64,000 bases of DNA from AP-15 sp050729795 (GTDB taxonomy: Bacteria > Pseudomonadota > Alphaproteobacteria > ATCC43930 > CGMCC-115725), in assembly GCA_050729795.1 (NCBI GenBank), contig JBOHME010000003.1:1-64000 (forward strand). Direction: 5' to 3'. The notes beneath the pieces were generated by a model. That model did no database searches, was not told where the DNA came from, and saw only the letters and a list, made by a program, of their open reading frames with translations. The translations under genes and the position numbers were made by a program. Positions 62,698-64,000 of this stretch are shown piece by piece (position 1 is the stretch's first letter; each line of letters starts with the position of its first letter).

Positions 62698-64000
62698 ATG
62701 GCCTTCCCGCCGGGCTTTCTCGACGAATTGCGCGGCCGCGTGCCGCTCAGCGACCTCGTCGGCCGCACCGTCAAGCTGACCCGACGCGGGCGGGAGTTTG
62801 CCGGCCTCTGCCCGTTTCACCACGAGAAGACACCATCCTTCTACGTCGTCGCCGACAAGAATTTCTTTCATTGCTTCGGCTGTGGCGCCCATGGCGATGC
62901 GATCGGCTTTGTCATGCGCGCCGATCACCTCGATTTTCTCGAAGCGGTCGAGAAGCTGGCCGGCGAAGCCGGGCTCGCGGTGCCGCAAGCGAGCCCGCAG
63001 GAACGTGAGCGGGCACAGCGGCAGAAGACCCTGCTCGAAGCCCTCGAAGCCGCTGCGGCCTTTTACGAGACGCGGCTGTGGGCGCCGGTGGGCCGCCAGG
63101 CTCGCGACTATCTGCGGACCCGCGGCCTCGACCTCGAAACCATCCGACGCTTCCGCCTCGGTTGGGCTCCCTCAGGTGCCGACGGTGCGGACCGGCAGGG
63201 GCTGCACCGCGCGCTCGCCGGCGATTTCCCGGAACCGCTCCTGATCGAGGCAGGGCTGCTGCATCGGCCCGAAGAGGGCGACAGCTTCGACTATTTCCGC
63301 ACCCGGGTGATGTTCCCGATCGGCGACCGTGCGGGAAGAGTGATCGCGTTTGGCGGTCGTGTGCTCGATGAGAGGCAGCCCAAATATCTGAACTCGCCCG
63401 ACACGCCAGTCTTCATCAAGGGCCAATCGCTCTATGGCTGGTCGGCGGCGCGCGCGGCGGGTGCCGATCGCAGCAACCCGATTGTCACCGAAGGCTATCT
63501 CGACGTGATCGCGCTGCAGCGCGCCGGGTTCGGCTCGGCGGTGGCGCCGCTCGGCACCGCGTTGAGCGAATTTCAGCTGCAGGAATTGTGGCGGCTCGGA
63601 CCGGAGCCGATCCTGTGCTTTGATGGCGATAGCGCGGGTGCACGCGCCGGCGCGCGCGCCTTGCGCCGGGCTTTGCCGCTGCTGCGCCCGGGCCACAGCC
63701 TGCGGTTTGCCGAGCTGCCCGCGGGCGAGGACCCGGATTCGCTGCTGCGCACCGCCGGACCCGGCGCGATCGAGCAGGTTCTCGCCGCCGCCCGGCCGCT
63801 GTCGCGGCTGCTGTGGGAACTCGAGCTCGGTATCGGGCCCGCGGACACGCCGGAGCGGCGCGCCGATCTCGAACGACGCCTGATGGACGCGGTCGGGTCG
63901 ATCGGCGAGCGCATGGTGCAGGCCGAATATCGCCGCTTCGTGCGGCAGAAGCTGTACGAAACCGGCCGCGTGGCGGGTGCCCCGATGCGCCGCCCGGAAC
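62698..64000 (+). CDS. dnaG: DNA primase, N-terminal part (runs off the window)
   Basis: The open frame starts at ATG 62698 and continues beyond the right edge, with 434 complete codons visible. The zinc-binding CHC2 domain has Cys38, His41, Cys59 and Cys62 (CPFHHEKTPSFYV, HCFGCGAHGD). The catalytic core and TOPRIM fold follow, with the acidic residues in NPIVTEGYLDVIALQRAG and ILCFDGDSAGARAG. DnaG makes RNA primers for DNA replication and in many alphaproteobacteria is followed by rpoD, which would lie outside this window. Confidence 0.96.
   Translation, partial: MAFPPGFLDELRGRVPLSDLVGRTVKLTRRGREFAGLCPFHHEKTPSFYVVADKNFFHCFGCGAHGDAIGFVMRADHLDFLEAVEKLAGEAGLAVPQASPQERERAQRQKTLLEALEAAAAFYETRLWAPVGRQARDYLRTRGLDLETIRRFRLGWAPSGADGADRQGLHRALAGDFPEPLLIEAGLLHRPEEGDSFDYFRTRVMFPIGDRAGRVIAFGGRVLDERQPKYLNSPDTPVFIKGQSLYGWSAARAAGADRSNPIVTEGYLDVIALQRAGFGSAVAPLGTALSEFQLQELWRLGPEPILCFDGDSAGARAGARALRRALPLLRPGHSLRFAELPAGEDPDSLLRTAGPGAIEQVLAAARPLSRLLWELELGIGPADTPERRADLERRLMDAVGSIGERMVQAEYRRFVRQKLYETGRVAGAPMRRPE

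Overview
The window is a GC-rich (about two thirds GC by eye), densely packed chromosomal segment from an alphaproteobacterium, most probably of the Rhodospirillales type. The basis is the gene set: an NDUFA12-type complex I accessory protein, an MlaD lipid-transport subunit, a cobalamin-dependent class II ribonucleotide reductase, a type II homoserine kinase overlapping rnhA, an ELM1-family protein, and an imuA-imuB-dnaE2 mutasome operon with an alphaproteobacterial SOS box (GTTC-N7-GTTC). No rRNA, tRNA, CRISPR array or intact insertion sequence was recognised.

Layout. 0-7 kb: end of an ABC exporter, two exported ABM-type proteins, glutathione peroxidase, LysE exporter, PaiB-like flavoprotein, a lipoprotein with a CDGSH protein, thrB and rnhA. 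7-13 kb: the SOS mutagenesis operon imuA-imuB-dnaE2, which carries several dispersed repeats inside its genes and supplies the dnaE2 start codon from one of them. 13-17 kb: aminotransferase, FMN reductase, prfC. 16.9-18 kb: a small AT-richer module with a strong promoter over a palindrome, a toxin-like gene (cleavage-type motif plus DUF4258-like domain) and a candidate immunity gene, bounded by a 19-bp direct repeat and abutting a 3'-truncated gene. 18-26.5 kb: formyl-CoA transferase, an SDR, NAD synthetase, DedA, GST, mlaD and NDUFA12. 26.6-30.3 kb: nrdJ. 30.3-32 kb: an AT-richer island with a DprA/SLOG-like gene translationally coupled to a phosphoribosyltransferase gene that appears frameshifted. 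32-46 kb: cold-shock protein, TPP enzyme with CoxG-like protein, NYN nuclease and family-5 UDG, cupredoxin with FTR1 iron permease, a class III cyclase, SMP-30 protein, smpB, dapA, a lytic transglycosylase and an amidohydrolase. 46-48 kb: a weak hypothetical gene and an unusual run of consecutive stem-loops ending in a minus-strand intrinsic terminator. 47.6-54 kb: LysR regulator, trxB, and an overlapping operon of an ELM1-family protein, a double PAP2 phosphatase and a 642-residue unknown protein. 54-64 kb: serine hydrolase, Lrp regulator, nhaA, greA, carAB, a YqeY-type protein and the start of dnaG, which runs off the window.

Most genes are housekeeping or common accessory functions. The parts most worth a second look are the stem-loop array (about 47.30-47.58 kb), the DprA/SLOG-PRTase island, the toxin/immunity module with its repeat boundaries, and the repeats embedded in the mutasome operon. 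Short tandem repeats of 14-18 bp at or just after the 3' ends of several genes form a further recurring pattern.
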